DNA of 18,697 nt from DATAFO01 sp046728935 (GCA_046728935.1 JBKPFS010000056.1:1-18697), one strand, 5' to 3'; counted from the first letter of the stretch, positions 1 to 7,655 are shown. Notes: generated from the letters alone by a model not told the origin. Made by a program: numbers and translations.

Positions 1-197
1 AGCGCCTCGTGCACGTGCAGGCCCTCCGGCGCGAAGCGCCAGTGGATCGTGCCCTCGTCGCCGTGGTCGACCGCGACGATCAGGACGGCGACGCTGAGCT
101 CGGCCTCGCCGCCGTAGTCCTCGGCAATCTCCTCCATCAGCTCGGCCGCCATGTGCCCGATCGTGCGGTCGATGCCCTTCTCACCTCCGCTCTCCAT
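1..197 (-). CDS. Hypothetical protein, N-terminal part (truncated by window edge)
   Basis: Reading from ATG 197 down to the window edge gives 65 uninterrupted codons beginning MESGGEKGIDRTIGHMAAEL. The product is acidic, with an amphipathic helix (HMAAELMEEIAEDYG) followed by an alternating hydrophobic strand (ELSVAVLIVAVDHGD) and a strand-like segment (TIHWRFAPEGLHVHEAL). I do not recognise the family. ATG 197 is chosen because a TACGGT -10 box sits exactly 7 nt upstream (minus 210-205), the spacing of a leaderless transcript. A GTG three codons earlier would overlap that box. The gene diverges from the EamA exporter with only 33 bp between the two starts, so the two may share regulation. 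The C-terminus lies outside the window. Confidence 0.6.
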   Translation of the reverse strand, partial: MESGGEKGIDRTIGHMAAELMEEIAEDYGGEAELSVAVLIVAVDHGDEGTIHWRFAPEGLHVHEA

Positions 198-204
198 GGA
201 GGGC

Positions 205-210
205 ACCGTA
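205..210 (-). promoter_or_regulatory. -10 box TACGGT, leaderless promoter of the truncated minus-strand gene
   Basis: TACGGT on the minus strand is followed by 7 nt and then ATG 197. A TANNNT hexamer 7 nt before the start puts the transcription start at or next to the A of ATG. No -35 box is evident. Confidence 0.5.
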
Positions 211-217
211 GTGCACT

Positions 218-223
218 TAGTGT
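218..223 (+). promoter_or_regulatory. -10 box TAGTGT, leaderless promoter of the EamA exporter
   Basis: TAGTGT is followed by GCGCCGC (7 nt) and ATG 231. The geometry mirrors the divergent promoter at 205-210. The box is embedded in GTGCAC-TTAGT-GTGCGC (211-227), a spaced pair of near-identical hexamers, the first a perfect palindrome, which could be an operator. Confidence 0.5.
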
Positions 224-230
224 GCGCCGC

Positions 231-1100
231 ATGCCGCGTGCCCCCGATCCCCCGTCGCGGCCCCTGGCGGTGGGGCTCGTGCTCGGCGGCGTGGCCTCGG
301 TGCAGATCGGCGCGGCGCTCGCCACCACGCTCTTCGACGAGCTCGGCCCGGCCGGCGCGGTGTTGCTGCGCATCGGCTTCGGCGCCGCCGTGCTGGTGGC
401 GATCTGGCGGCCGGCCTTCGAGAGGCTCCTCCGCGGCGACGGCCGTCGCGACGTCCTCCTCTTCGGCCTCTCCCTCGGGCTGATGAACTGGAGCTTCTAC
501 GAGGCCCTCGATCGGATCCCGCTGGGGATCGCTGTGACGCTCGAGTTCGTCGGCCCGCTCGGCGTGGCCGTGGCGACCTCCCACACGCGGGCGGACGCCG
601 TCTGGGTGACCCTGGCTGCCGTGGGCATCCTCCTCCTCTCCCCCACCCCGGGGGGCTCGATCGATGCGCTCGGCGCCGCCTTCGCGCTGGGGGCGGGGGC
701 ATGTTGGGCGGCCTACATCGTGCTCGCGGCGCGCGTCGGTCGCTCGTTCGCGGGCGGAACCGGCCTCGCGCTCGCGATGGTTGTGGCGACGCTGGTCGTG
801 TTGCCTGCAGGGATCGCGGCCGAGGGCGACGCCTTCGATGAGCCGTCCCTGCTCGCGACCGGGCTCGCGGTCGCGCTCCTGAGCTCGGCGATCCCCTACT
901 CGCTCGAGCTCGAGGCGCTCCGGCGCCTGCCCAAGGGCACCTTCGGCGTGATGATGAGCCTCGAGCCCGCGGTCGCCGCCACCGTCGGCTTCGTTGGGCT
1001 CGACCAGGGGCTCTCCGCGAACGAGGTGATCGCGATCGCCCTGGTGGTCACCGCGAGCGCCGGCGCGCTCCGCACCGCGCCGCCCGCTGTCGAGGCGTGA
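231..1100 (+). CDS. EamA/DMT-family exporter, RhtA-like (threonine/homoserine efflux type)
   Basis: A 289-aa polytopic inner-membrane protein of the drug/metabolite transporter superfamily, the usual length for RhtA-type exporters. Two EamA repeats are visible, giving about ten hydrophobic helices. The segments ALDRIPLGIAVTLEFVGPLG and YSLELEALRRLPKGTFGVMM, followed by SLEPAVAA, match the conserved second halves of the two repeats in RhtA, which exports threonine and homoserine. The substrate here is inferred from family only. An open frame extends upstream to position 9, but ATG 231 is taken as the start. It gives the normal N-terminus, avoids overlap with the divergent gene, and has TAGTGT 7 nt upstream. 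The gene ends 8 bp before the convergent stop of the kelch gene. Confidence 0.85.
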   Translation: MPRAPDPPSRPLAVGLVLGGVASVQIGAALATTLFDELGPAGAVLLRIGFGAAVLVAIWRPAFERLLRGDGRRDVLLFGLSLGLMNWSFYEALDRIPLGIAVTLEFVGPLGVAVATSHTRADAVWVTLAAVGILLLSPTPGGSIDALGAAFALGAGACWAAYIVLAARVGRSFAGGTGLALAMVVATLVVLPAGIAAEGDAFDEPSLLATGLAVALLSSAIPYSLELEALRRLPKGTFGVMMSLEPAVAATVGFVGLDQGLSANEVIAIALVVTASAGALRTAPPAVEA

Positions 1101-1108
1101 GTTAGCGG

Positions 1109-2124
1109 CTAGGGGACGTCGAGGTACTCGAGCGCTCGGGAGAAATGCAGCCCGGGCTGCGGCCCGCCTTCGAGCGCGTAGACGCGGCCGCCCTTGGCCA
1201 CGCCGCCCACCCCGTGGCGGGGCGTGAGCATCTCGGGCAGCGCCGTCCACTCGCCCGCATCCGGGTCGAAGCGCTCGACCTGCTCGATTGTCTCGCCGCC
1301 CTCGCCGAGCTCCTCGCCACCGAAGGCGACGAGGGCGGCGGCGACCGCAACGGTCGCGTGGCCGCTGCGGCCGACCTCGAGCGGCGGCTCGGTGCGCCAC
1401 TTGCGGCCCTTGATCGAGTAGCTCTCAACCGTCGTCTGGCCCCCGTTCACCGGCCCCGGCCGGCCGGCGGTGACGTAGAGGCGACCCTCGAGGATCGCGC
1501 CGCCGACGTGATTTCGCCCGGTGGGCATGCCCGGCCCGCGGTGCCAGCGTCCGCGCTTGACGTTGAAGATCTCGAGCCTTCGCCGGCGGTCGCTGGCCTT
1601 CGTGGCGCCGCCCGCGGCGTAGAGCTTTCGGCCCTTGCCGGCGAAGGCGAGCGCCGAGCGCGCCGTCGGCGCGTCCGGGAGGCGGCGCCAGCGCCTGCGC
1701 TTCGGGTTGAAGCGGTAGAGGCGCGGCGACTTCGCCTCCTGTCCCCGGGCGGGCCAGTTGCCGCCGAGGACGTAGAGCCTGCCGCGCAGCGAGGTCACGG
1801 CGGCGTGGTTGACCGCGATCGGCAGGTCGGGCATCCGCTTCCAGCGGTTCCCGGAGATGTCGTAGCGGGCGACCTTGCCGGTGGTCCCGCCGCTCGATTG
1901 GAAGCCGCCGACGACGTAGATCCGATCGCGAATCCTCGCCGCCCCCACCTCGGTGCGCTCGAAGATGCTCGGCGCGAGCGACCCCCAGACGGCGCCGCGG
2001 CGCTCCGTGGGCGCGCCGCGGCCGTCCTCGTCCCCGGCGATCAGCGCGACGGCCGTCGCGGAGGCAGGGCCAGGGCCGCGGCCAGCCCGGCGCGGGCCCG
2101 GCCGGTACGGTGCACGGCGCTCAC
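1109..2124 (-). CDS. Secreted kelch-repeat beta-propeller protein with an apparent frameshift in the signal peptide
   Basis: Six kelch-type repeats are visible, each with a hydrophobic strand and GG or a near-GG doublet followed by a conserved W/Y (RIYVVGGF, RLYVLGGN, KLYAAGGA, RLYVTAGR, ALVAFGGE, RVYALEGG). They suggest a single six-bladed propeller of about 300 residues. The best start is GTG 2124, whose GTGA overlaps the stop of the upstream small gene. Its frame encodes a signal-peptide start (RTGRARAGLAAALAL) but stops at 2041. The propeller frame lacks any plausible start in this region, and continues the signal peptide as ASATAVALIAG. One extra G between 2065 and 2064 would fuse the two into a 338-aa secreted protein. 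This is either an assembly error or a young pseudogene. Kelch propellers bind proteins or glycans or carry oxidase activity; no catalytic residues are recognisable here. Confidence 0.75.
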
Positions 2125-2303
2125 CGGGCCCCTTGAGGCCGTTTCTCCCAGCCGGCGCACTCGCGGACCGGCAGCCGGGGGTAGCGCGGATAGGCGGGGT
2201 CGGTGCGCGAGCGCTCGCAGAGCGAGAAGCGCGAGCCGCGCGTGTTGCGAACCACGCGCTGATGGACGCAGGAGTCGCACAGCCCGGCCGCGGGCGCCGC
2301 CAT
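2121..2303 (-). CDS. 60-aa four-cysteine (putative zinc-binding) protein
   Basis: A small basic protein with a C9-x2-C12, C29, C49 pattern that could coordinate one zinc or an Fe-S cluster. Conserved-looking blocks are CDSCVHQRVVRNTRGSRFSL and YPRYPRLPVRECAGWE. I recall similar unnamed short proteins in high-GC Actinobacteria, but know no function. The start ATG 2303 is preceded by GATACT with 6 nt between (minus 2315-2310), consistent with a leaderless mRNA. Its stop TGA overlaps GTG 2124 of the kelch gene by 4 nt, so the two are probably translationally coupled. Alternative frames here are lower-quality shadows. Metal binding is inferred from cysteine spacing only. Confidence 0.75.
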   Translation of the reverse strand: MAAPAAGLCDSCVHQRVVRNTRGSRFSLCERSRTDPAYPRYPRLPVRECAGWEKRPQGAR

Positions 2304-2309
2304 GGGGTC

Positions 2310-2315
2310 AGTATC
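2310..2315 (-). promoter_or_regulatory. -10 box GATACT upstream of the four-Cys/kelch pair
   Basis: GATACT is followed by 6 nt and ATG 2303. It differs from TANNNT only at the first base but matches TATACT at five of six positions. No -35 box is visible. It lies between this gene and the stop of the pilin-like gene at 2341. Confidence 0.35.
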
Positions 2316-2340
2316 GCGGCTGGGTGCGGCGAGCCGCCGG

Positions 2341-3741
2341 CTAGCAGCTCGCGTTGGGCGTGCTCGGCATCGCCCCGCCCGAGCACTCGACGTAGCGCAC
2401 GCGCTTGTAGCGCAGCAGCGTTGAGGCGTCGAAGTCGCTGGGGTCGGGAGCGGAGATGAAGTTGGCGCTTCCCGTGACCAGGGTCGTCTCCCCGACCATC
2501 GCGCCGATGAGGATCGAGCTGCCGCCGAGCGTCACGGCGGAGCGCGGCGCGTAGATGAAGACCTCGTTCGGCACGGTCGCGTCGCCGGTCATGTTGACCT
2601 GGGTGTCGTACTGGTCCGAGCCGACGAACATGAACGCGAAATCCTTCGCGTCCCCGCTCGTGGCGATCACCTTGGCGTTACCGGTCACCGACAGCTGCAC
2701 GTACGGGAAGGGCGTCGAGTCAGTCGCATCGATCGCCACCGGATCGCCCGTGGCGCGGCAGTTCTCGGGCGAGTCGAAGTAGATCCGAGGCGCGGCACCG
2801 CGCGCCGCGATCAGGGTCGAGTTGCCGTCCATCACCAGTCGGCAGAAGCTGTAGTTGGTGCCGCCCAGGGTCACGGTGCCGTTCCCATGAAGCTGGAGCA
2901 CGCGGGTGACCGGGTCCCACTGCACCGAGTTGCCGCTCGGGGGCGTGCGCACGTCCTCGGTGAAGAAGCGGGCGTTGTCGTTCGCCCCGCCATCGACGGG
3001 CGAGACCGAGCCCTGGTCGACCGGCGGGAAGTCCGTCGTCCCCGCCTGCTTGCTCCACCCCGGGCACCAGAGGCTCGAGCCCTCGAGCACGAGGTCGTGG
3101 CCGGGGCCGTAGGTGACGTCCCCGCACATCACCGCGGAGCTGTTGAGCGTCACGTCGCCGTTGCTCGCCGCGTTGCCGATCACGCTCGGCTCCTCGAGCG
3201 AGCCGGGGCTGCCGACCGTGAGCTCGTCGAGCCCGACGATCTGGTTGTCGCCGAAGATCGCCGCGCCCGTCACCGCCCTGGCGGTGACGTCGATCCGCCG
3301 GCTGACTCCGTTGGCGGTGCCGACCGCGACGATCTGGAGCTCGCGCTGGTTCTGGCGGGCGCCGGTGAGCGACCACGGCTTCACCCGGTAGCGAAACGAC
3401 CCGTCGCCCACCTCGACGGGGCCGAACTGCGGGCACCAGCTGTCGAACAGCGGGAGGCCGGCGACCAGGTCACCTCCGAGCGTCGGGATCACGCACGGGA
3501 GCCCCTCGGTGGTGACGACCTTGTTCTGGCGGAAGAGCGCCAGCTCGGCCCCGGCGTCGGCGGCCGCGAGGGCGTCCTTGGACGCCTCGTCGCGGACGCT
3601 GCCCCGCTGGGCGCTGATCGATGCGGTCACGGCCGCCCCGGCGAGGGCCAGCCCGACGACGATGATCATGAGCACGATCGGCACGGCCAGGCCCCGTTCG
3701 GACCGTGCCCAAGCTCGTGGCATCCAGAGTCGGCGGCGCAT
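2341..3741 (-). CDS. PilX/type IV pilin-like envelope protein with a cysteine-containing extracellular domain
   Basis: A 466-aa protein starting MRRRLWMPRAWARSERG, followed by one hydrophobic helix (LAVPIVLMIIVVGLALAGAA, about residues 18-38). A short basic N-terminus ending in ERG before a helix is typical of PilX_N/prepilin-like proteins, although the usual Phe+1 and Glu+5 are absent. The helix is followed by a heptad-like stretch (KDALAAADAGAELALFRQ). The rest is a Gly/Asn/Thr-rich beta region (GNGTVTLGGTNYSF, VTLGGSSILIGAMVG) resembling the C-terminal domain of PilX-like proteins. About eight cysteines could form disulfides outside the cell. No other pilus gene is nearby. ATG 3723 (460 aa) is an alternative start; neither start has a clear ribosome site. 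Divergent from the ABC operon. Confidence 0.7.
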   Translation of the reverse strand: MRRRLWMPRAWARSERGLAVPIVLMIIVVGLALAGAAVTASISAQRGSVRDEASKDALAAADAGAELALFRQNKVVTTEGLPCVIPTLGGDLVAGLPLFDSWCPQFGPVEVGDGSFRYRVKPWSLTGARQNQRELQIVAVGTANGVSRRIDVTARAVTGAAIFGDNQIVGLDELTVGSPGSLEEPSVIGNAASNGDVTLNSSAVMCGDVTYGPGHDLVLEGSSLWCPGWSKQAGTTDFPPVDQGSVSPVDGGANDNARFFTEDVRTPPSGNSVQWDPVTRVLQLHGNGTVTLGGTNYSFCRLVMDGNSTLIAARGAAPRIYFDSPENCRATGDPVAIDATDSTPFPYVQLSVTGNAKVIATSGDAKDFAFMFVGSDQYDTQVNMTGDATVPNEVFIYAPRSAVTLGGSSILIGAMVGETTLVTGSANFISAPDPSDFDASTLLRYKRVRYVECSGGAMPSTPNASC

Positions 3742-3828
3742 GCGTCCACGATCAGCATCGGCGCCGCGGGCCCGCGGCCGTGCACGAGGGCCGCCGGCTC
3801 GACGGATGCCCGACGGTACTTCAGTTTG

Positions 3829-3834
3829 TATAGT
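3829..3834 (+). promoter_or_regulatory. -10 box TATAGT, leaderless promoter of the ABC operon
   Basis: TATAGT is followed by CGGCTC (6 nt) and GTG 3841. It is the closest match to TATAAT near this start. It supports GTG 3841 as the start of the first half-transporter, not the long upstream open frame. Confidence 0.55.
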
Positions 3835-3840
3835 CGGCTC

Positions 3841-5685
3841 GTGGTCACGTTCCGGCGTTTGCTCGGCTTCCTGCGCCCATATCGCCGCACGGTGATCGCG
3901 TCGCTGATCTTCGCCTGGGCGGCGATGGGGATGACGGTCGCGATCCCGTGGCTGGTGGGCAACGCGGTCGGCGCGATCGAGAGCCACAACCGGTCCTACC
4001 TGCTCCCGCTGGCGCTCGTGATCGTGGGCGCCGGAATCCTGCGGCTCGGCCTCACGGTGATTCGCCGTCTGATCGCCGGCCGGGTGTCGCTCGCGGTCGA
4101 GTTCGACCTCCGCGAGCGCATGTACTCGCACCTACAGGAGCTCGAGCTGGGGTTCTTCGACGCCCAGCAGACGGGCCAGCTGATGTCCCGCGCGACGGTC
4201 GACCTCCAGTCGATCCGCTTCTTCCTCGGCTACGGCCTCATCTTCCTGACCCAGAACGCGCTCACGATCGCGTTCGCGAGCGTGGTCATGATCGCGCTCA
4301 AGCCGTGGCTGGCGGCGCTCGCGCTGCTCCCGGTGCCGTTCGTGGTCCTCGCGGCGGCCCGCTTCAACCGCCTCTCGCGGCCCGCGGTGCAGGAGATCCA
4401 GCAGCGGATCGCGGAGCTCACCGCGGAGGCGGAGGAGAGCGTGTCAGGGATCAGGGTCGTGAAGGCCTTCGCGCGCGAGGACCACATGCTCGGGCGCTTC
4501 CGCCACTCGGTCGCCCGCGTCTTCGACCAGAACGTCTACTCGACCCGCCTGCGCGCCTTCTACTCACCCTTCCTCGGCTTCATCCCCAGCCTCGGGCTGG
4601 CGATCGTGCTCTTTGTCGGCGGGCGCGAGGTGATCTCCGGCGGCCTGTCGCTGGAGAACTTCACCCGCTTCTACTTCTACCTCGTGATGCTCACCGGCCC
4701 GATGCGGATGCTCGGGATGTCGTTGGGGATGGCGCAGCGGGCGGTCGCCTCGGGCAACCGCATGTTCGAGATCCTCGACCGCGAGCCGCAGGTGACGAGC
4801 CCACCCGGCGCGCCGCCCCTGCCGGAGGGCCGCGGACGGGTGGAGTTCCGCGGCGTCACCCTGCGCTACGACGGCGCCAGCGAGCCAGGGATGGCGAGCG
4901 ATGGAGCGACCGCCGTCGCGAGCCGACGGGATGGAGGCGCGCGAGGGCGATCGCTTCCCGCGCTGACGGACATCGACCTCGACGTGCCGGCCGGGCGGAC
5001 GGTGGCGCTCGTCGGTCCCACCGGCTCGGGGAAAACCAGCCTCGTGGCGCTGATGGCGCGTCTGTATGACCCGAGCGAGGGCAAGGTGCTCGTCGACGGG
5101 GCCGACGTACGGTCGGTCGACGTGCGCGCGCTGCGGCGCTCGGTCGCCTTCGTCGCCGACGACAGCTTCCTGTTCTCGGCCACCGTCGCGGAGAACATCG
5201 CCTACGCGAGGCCGGACGCGACGCGCGACGAGATCGAGCAGGCGGCGAGGCGCGCGCAGGCGCACGGGTTCATCGAGCGCCTCCCAGAGCGCTACGACAC
5301 GCTGGTCGGCGAGCGCGGGATGACGCTCTCGGGCGGACAGCGCCAGCGCATCGCGATCGCGAGGGCGCTGCTCGCCGACCCGCGCATCCTGATCCTCGAC
5401 GATGCGACGTCGTCCGTCGACGCCCGCACCGAGGCTGAGGTCAAGCGCGGCCTGCGCGAGGTGATGGAGGGCCGGACGACCTTCATCGTCGCCCACCGGA
5501 TGTCGACGACCTCGCTCGCCGACGAGATCGTGGTCATGGACGCCGGCCGGATCGCCGATCGCGGCACGCACGAGGAGCTGCTCGAACGCTCGGAGCTCTA
5601 CGCCGAGATCGCCGAGTTCGGCTGCGAGGACGTCGTCTTCCTCCAGCGCGACCTCGAGGCGCGGGAGGAGGTGGCGCGGCTATGA
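3841..5685 (+). CDS. ABC exporter half-transporter, subunit with degenerate ATP site (TM287/BmrC-like)
   Basis: A 614-aa fused membrane-ATPase half-transporter. Residues about 1-310 form the six-helix ABC exporter domain; 330-614 form the ATPase. Visible motifs are Walker A GPTGSGKTS (392-400), signature LSGGQ (496-500) and H-loop His552. Two catalytic positions deviate: Walker B is ILILDD, with Asp521 where the catalytic Glu should be, and the Q-loop position is Asp440 (FVADDSFLF). This is the pattern of the degenerate subunit of heterodimeric exporters. A low-complexity insertion (about residues 347-372) sits between the first ATPase strand and Walker A. GTG 3841 is chosen because helix 1 follows directly and TATAGT lies 6 nt upstream. 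The stop overlaps the next start (ATGA). The substrate is unknown; lipids and drugs are typical for the family. Confidence 0.9.
   Translation: MVTFRRLLGFLRPYRRTVIASLIFAWAAMGMTVAIPWLVGNAVGAIESHNRSYLLPLALVIVGAGILRLGLTVIRRLIAGRVSLAVEFDLRERMYSHLQELELGFFDAQQTGQLMSRATVDLQSIRFFLGYGLIFLTQNALTIAFASVVMIALKPWLAALALLPVPFVVLAAARFNRLSRPAVQEIQQRIAELTAEAEESVSGIRVVKAFAREDHMLGRFRHSVARVFDQNVYSTRLRAFYSPFLGFIPSLGLAIVLFVGGREVISGGLSLENFTRFYFYLVMLTGPMRMLGMSLGMAQRAVASGNRMFEILDREPQVTSPPGAPPLPEGRGRVEFRGVTLRYDGASEPGMASDGATAVASRRDGGARGRSLPALTDIDLDVPAGRTVALVGPTGSGKTSLVALMARLYDPSEGKVLVDGADVRSVDVRALRRSVAFVADDSFLFSATVAENIAYARPDATRDEIEQAARRAQAHGFIERLPERYDTLVGERGMTLSGGQRQRIAIARALLADPRILILDDATSSVDARTEAEVKRGLREVMEGRTTFIVAHRMSTTSLADEIVVMDAGRIADRGTHEELLERSELYAEIAEFGCEDVVFLQRDLEAREEVARL
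4880..4934 (+). repeat. Threefold imperfect direct repeat inserted in the ABC1 ATPase domain
   Basis: The unit GCGAGC-(0-6 nt)-GATGG occurs at 4880-4894, 4894-4904 and 4918-4934. It encodes an Ala-Ser-Glu/Asp-Gly-rich linker where most ABC exporters have a short loop. It contains the small hairpin GCGAC-CGCC-GTCGC (4906-4919). Confidence 0.5.
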
Positions 5686-7655
5686 GGAGTCTCAGCCCGT
5701 TCCGCGGCGGCCGCCGTCCCCGCCCGGGGCGCGAGGAGCCGCTCGAGGGCATCGACCCGGAGGCCGCGGGCTCCGACGTCGCGGAGGACACCGAGGACCA
5801 GGCGAACCAGCCCGGGCGGCTCGCCGGAACGCTGCTCCTCTTCCGCGACCTCTGGCGGCTCATCCGGGGCGAGGACCAGCGCGGGCGGAAGCTGCGCTGG
5901 ATGTTCGGCCTGCTGCGGCCCTATCGGCTTCAGGTGATCCTGATGCTGGTCGCGCTCGTCGTCGTGACGGCCGCCTCGCTCGCGCCTCCGCTGCTGGCGG
6001 GCAAGGCGATCGACGACGGGATCCGCGCGGACGACGCCGGGGCGCTGACCGTGATCGTGCTCGTGTTCATCGCCTCGGCGGCCCTCTACTGGGCCGCGAG
6101 CTACGCGCAGACCTACCTCGTCGGCTGGGTCGGTCAGCGCGCGCTACAGGATCTGCGCACCCGGATCTACACCCATCTGCAGGCGATGTCGATCGGCTTC
6201 TTCACGCGGCGCCGGCCCGGGGTGCTGATCTCGCGGCTGACCAACGACGTGCAGGCGCTCGACAGCCTCGTGACCGACGGGGTCGTGACCCTGTTCTCGA
6301 GCACCCTGACGCTCGTCGGCGTGGTGGCCATCCTGCTCTTGCTCGACGTGCCGCTGGCGCTGGTGACGTTCCTCACCTTCCCGCTGCTGGCCGTCGGGAG
6401 CTTGGCCTTCCGGATCGTCTCCGCTGACGCGTACCGGATCACGCGGGAGAAGATCGCCAACATCACCGCGTACCTCCAAGAGACGCTCTCCGGGGTGCGG
6501 GTCGTGCGCTCTTTCGGTCGCGAGGAGGGCCACCTCGCGCGGATGTCGGAGCTCAACGATGAGAACCGGCGGGCCAACCTGCGCACCGTCTACCTCAACG
6601 CCTCGTACTTCCACGCCGTCGAGCTGCTGTCGGCGATCGGGACGGCGGCGATCATCCTCTACGGCGGATACCAGGCGCTCGACGGCAACATCGAGATCGG
6701 GGTCGTGGTGGCGTTCGTCGGCTACCTGCAGCTGTTCTTCGACCCGATCCAGCAGATCTCGCAGCTCTACACGACCTACCAGCAGGGGATGGCGGCGCTG
6801 GACAAGATCTTCGACCTGCTCGACACCCGCCCCGACATGGTCGATCGCGAGGACGCGATCGACCCGGGCCGGCTGAGGGGCGAGATCGAGCTCGAGGACG
6901 TGTGGTTCTCGTACGCGCGCGGGGGCGACGCCTCCGCCGAGGAGCTCGAGCTCGAGGACGGCTCTGGCGAGTGGGCGCTGGCGGGGATCGACCTTCACGT
7001 GTCCGCCGGCCAGACGGTCGCCCTGGTCGGGGAGACGGGCGCGGGGAAGTCCACGCTCGCCAAGCTCGTGGCGCGCTTCTACGACCCCCAGCGCGGTCGC
7101 GTCCTGGTCGACGGCCACGACGTCCGCGACCTCGATTCGTCCGCGCTTCGCGGGCAGCTCGGAATCGTCCCGCAGGAGGGGTTCCTGTTTTCGGGCACGG
7201 TGCGCGACAACATCGCCTTCGGCCGGCCCGATGCGGAGGAGGACGAGATCCTCGCCGCGGCGGCGGCAGTTGGAGCGGACCAGTTCGTGGAGCGCCTCAG
7301 CGACGGCTACGAGACCGAGGTCGGTGAGCGCGGGGTCCACCTGTCGGCCGGCCAGCGCCAGCTGGTCGCCTTCGCGCGAGCCCTGCTCGCCGATCCGAGG
7401 ATCCTGATCCTCGACGAGGCGACGTCGAATGTCGACGTTCGCACGGAGCGCATCATCGAGGCGGGGCTGGCGCGCCTGCTGGCGGGGCGCACGGCGATCG
7501 TGATCGCGCACCGGCTCTCGACGATCAGGCGCGCCGGGCGGATCGTCGTCCTCGAGCACGGGCGGATCGCCGAGTCAGGTACGCACGACGAGCTGATCGC
7601 CGCCGGCGGTGTCTACTCGCGGCTCTACGGGGCCTGGGCGGAACAGGCCGCGTAA
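5682..7655 (+). CDS. ABC exporter half-transporter, catalytically competent subunit (TM288/BmrD-like)
   Basis: A 657-aa half-transporter forming a pair with the preceding gene. An acidic, disordered-looking extension of about 60 residues precedes helix 1, then the six-helix domain (about 75-370), then the ATPase. Walker A is GETGAGKST (450-458), the Q-loop has Gln498 (IVPQEGFLF), Walker B is ILILDE with Asp578 and catalytic Glu579, and the H-loop is His610. The signature is LSAGQ (554-558) instead of LSGGQ. In heterodimers this altered signature closes the partner's degenerate site, while the partner's intact LSGGQ closes this subunit's active site, so the two genes complement each other. An acidic insertion (GGDASAEELELEDGSGEW) precedes Walker A. 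ATG 5682 overlaps the upstream stop and has a strong ribosome site, GGAGGAGGTGG (5664-5673), 8 nt upstream. Confidence 0.9.
   Translation: MRSLSPFRGGRRPRPGREEPLEGIDPEAAGSDVAEDTEDQANQPGRLAGTLLLFRDLWRLIRGEDQRGRKLRWMFGLLRPYRLQVILMLVALVVVTAASLAPPLLAGKAIDDGIRADDAGALTVIVLVFIASAALYWAASYAQTYLVGWVGQRALQDLRTRIYTHLQAMSIGFFTRRRPGVLISRLTNDVQALDSLVTDGVVTLFSSTLTLVGVVAILLLLDVPLALVTFLTFPLLAVGSLAFRIVSADAYRITREKIANITAYLQETLSGVRVVRSFGREEGHLARMSELNDENRRANLRTVYLNASYFHAVELLSAIGTAAIILYGGYQALDGNIEIGVVVAFVGYLQLFFDPIQQISQLYTTYQQGMAALDKIFDLLDTRPDMVDREDAIDPGRLRGEIELEDVWFSYARGGDASAEELELEDGSGEWALAGIDLHVSAGQTVALVGETGAGKSTLAKLVARFYDPQRGRVLVDGHDVRDLDSSALRGQLGIVPQEGFLFSGTVRDNIAFGRPDAEEDEILAAAAAVGADQFVERLSDGYETEVGERGVHLSAGQRQLVAFARALLADPRILILDEATSNVDVRTERIIEAGLARLLAGRTAIVIAHRLSTIRRAGRIVVLEHGRIAESGTHDELIAAGGVYSRLYGAWAEQAA

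Noticed and set aside
1145..2344. 399-aa plus-strand open frame
   Set aside because: It is antisense to the clear kelch repeats; the composition is Ala/Arg/Gly-rich with no motif.
2125..2386. Longer kelch start at 2386
   Set aside because: That extension runs across the four-Cys gene and the end of the pilin-like gene in another frame and encodes an Arg/Pro/Ala-rich nonsense peptide.
2887..3840. Upstream in-frame extension of the first ABC half-transporter
   Set aside because: The extension is antisense to the pilin-like gene, is Arg/Asp-rich with no fold, and precedes a complete transporter beginning at GTG 3841 with a -10 box at the right place.
6144..7559. 471-aa minus-strand open frame
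   Set aside because: It is antisense to the second ABC half-transporter; the Asp/Arg/His-rich product is the usual mirror of an exporter gene.
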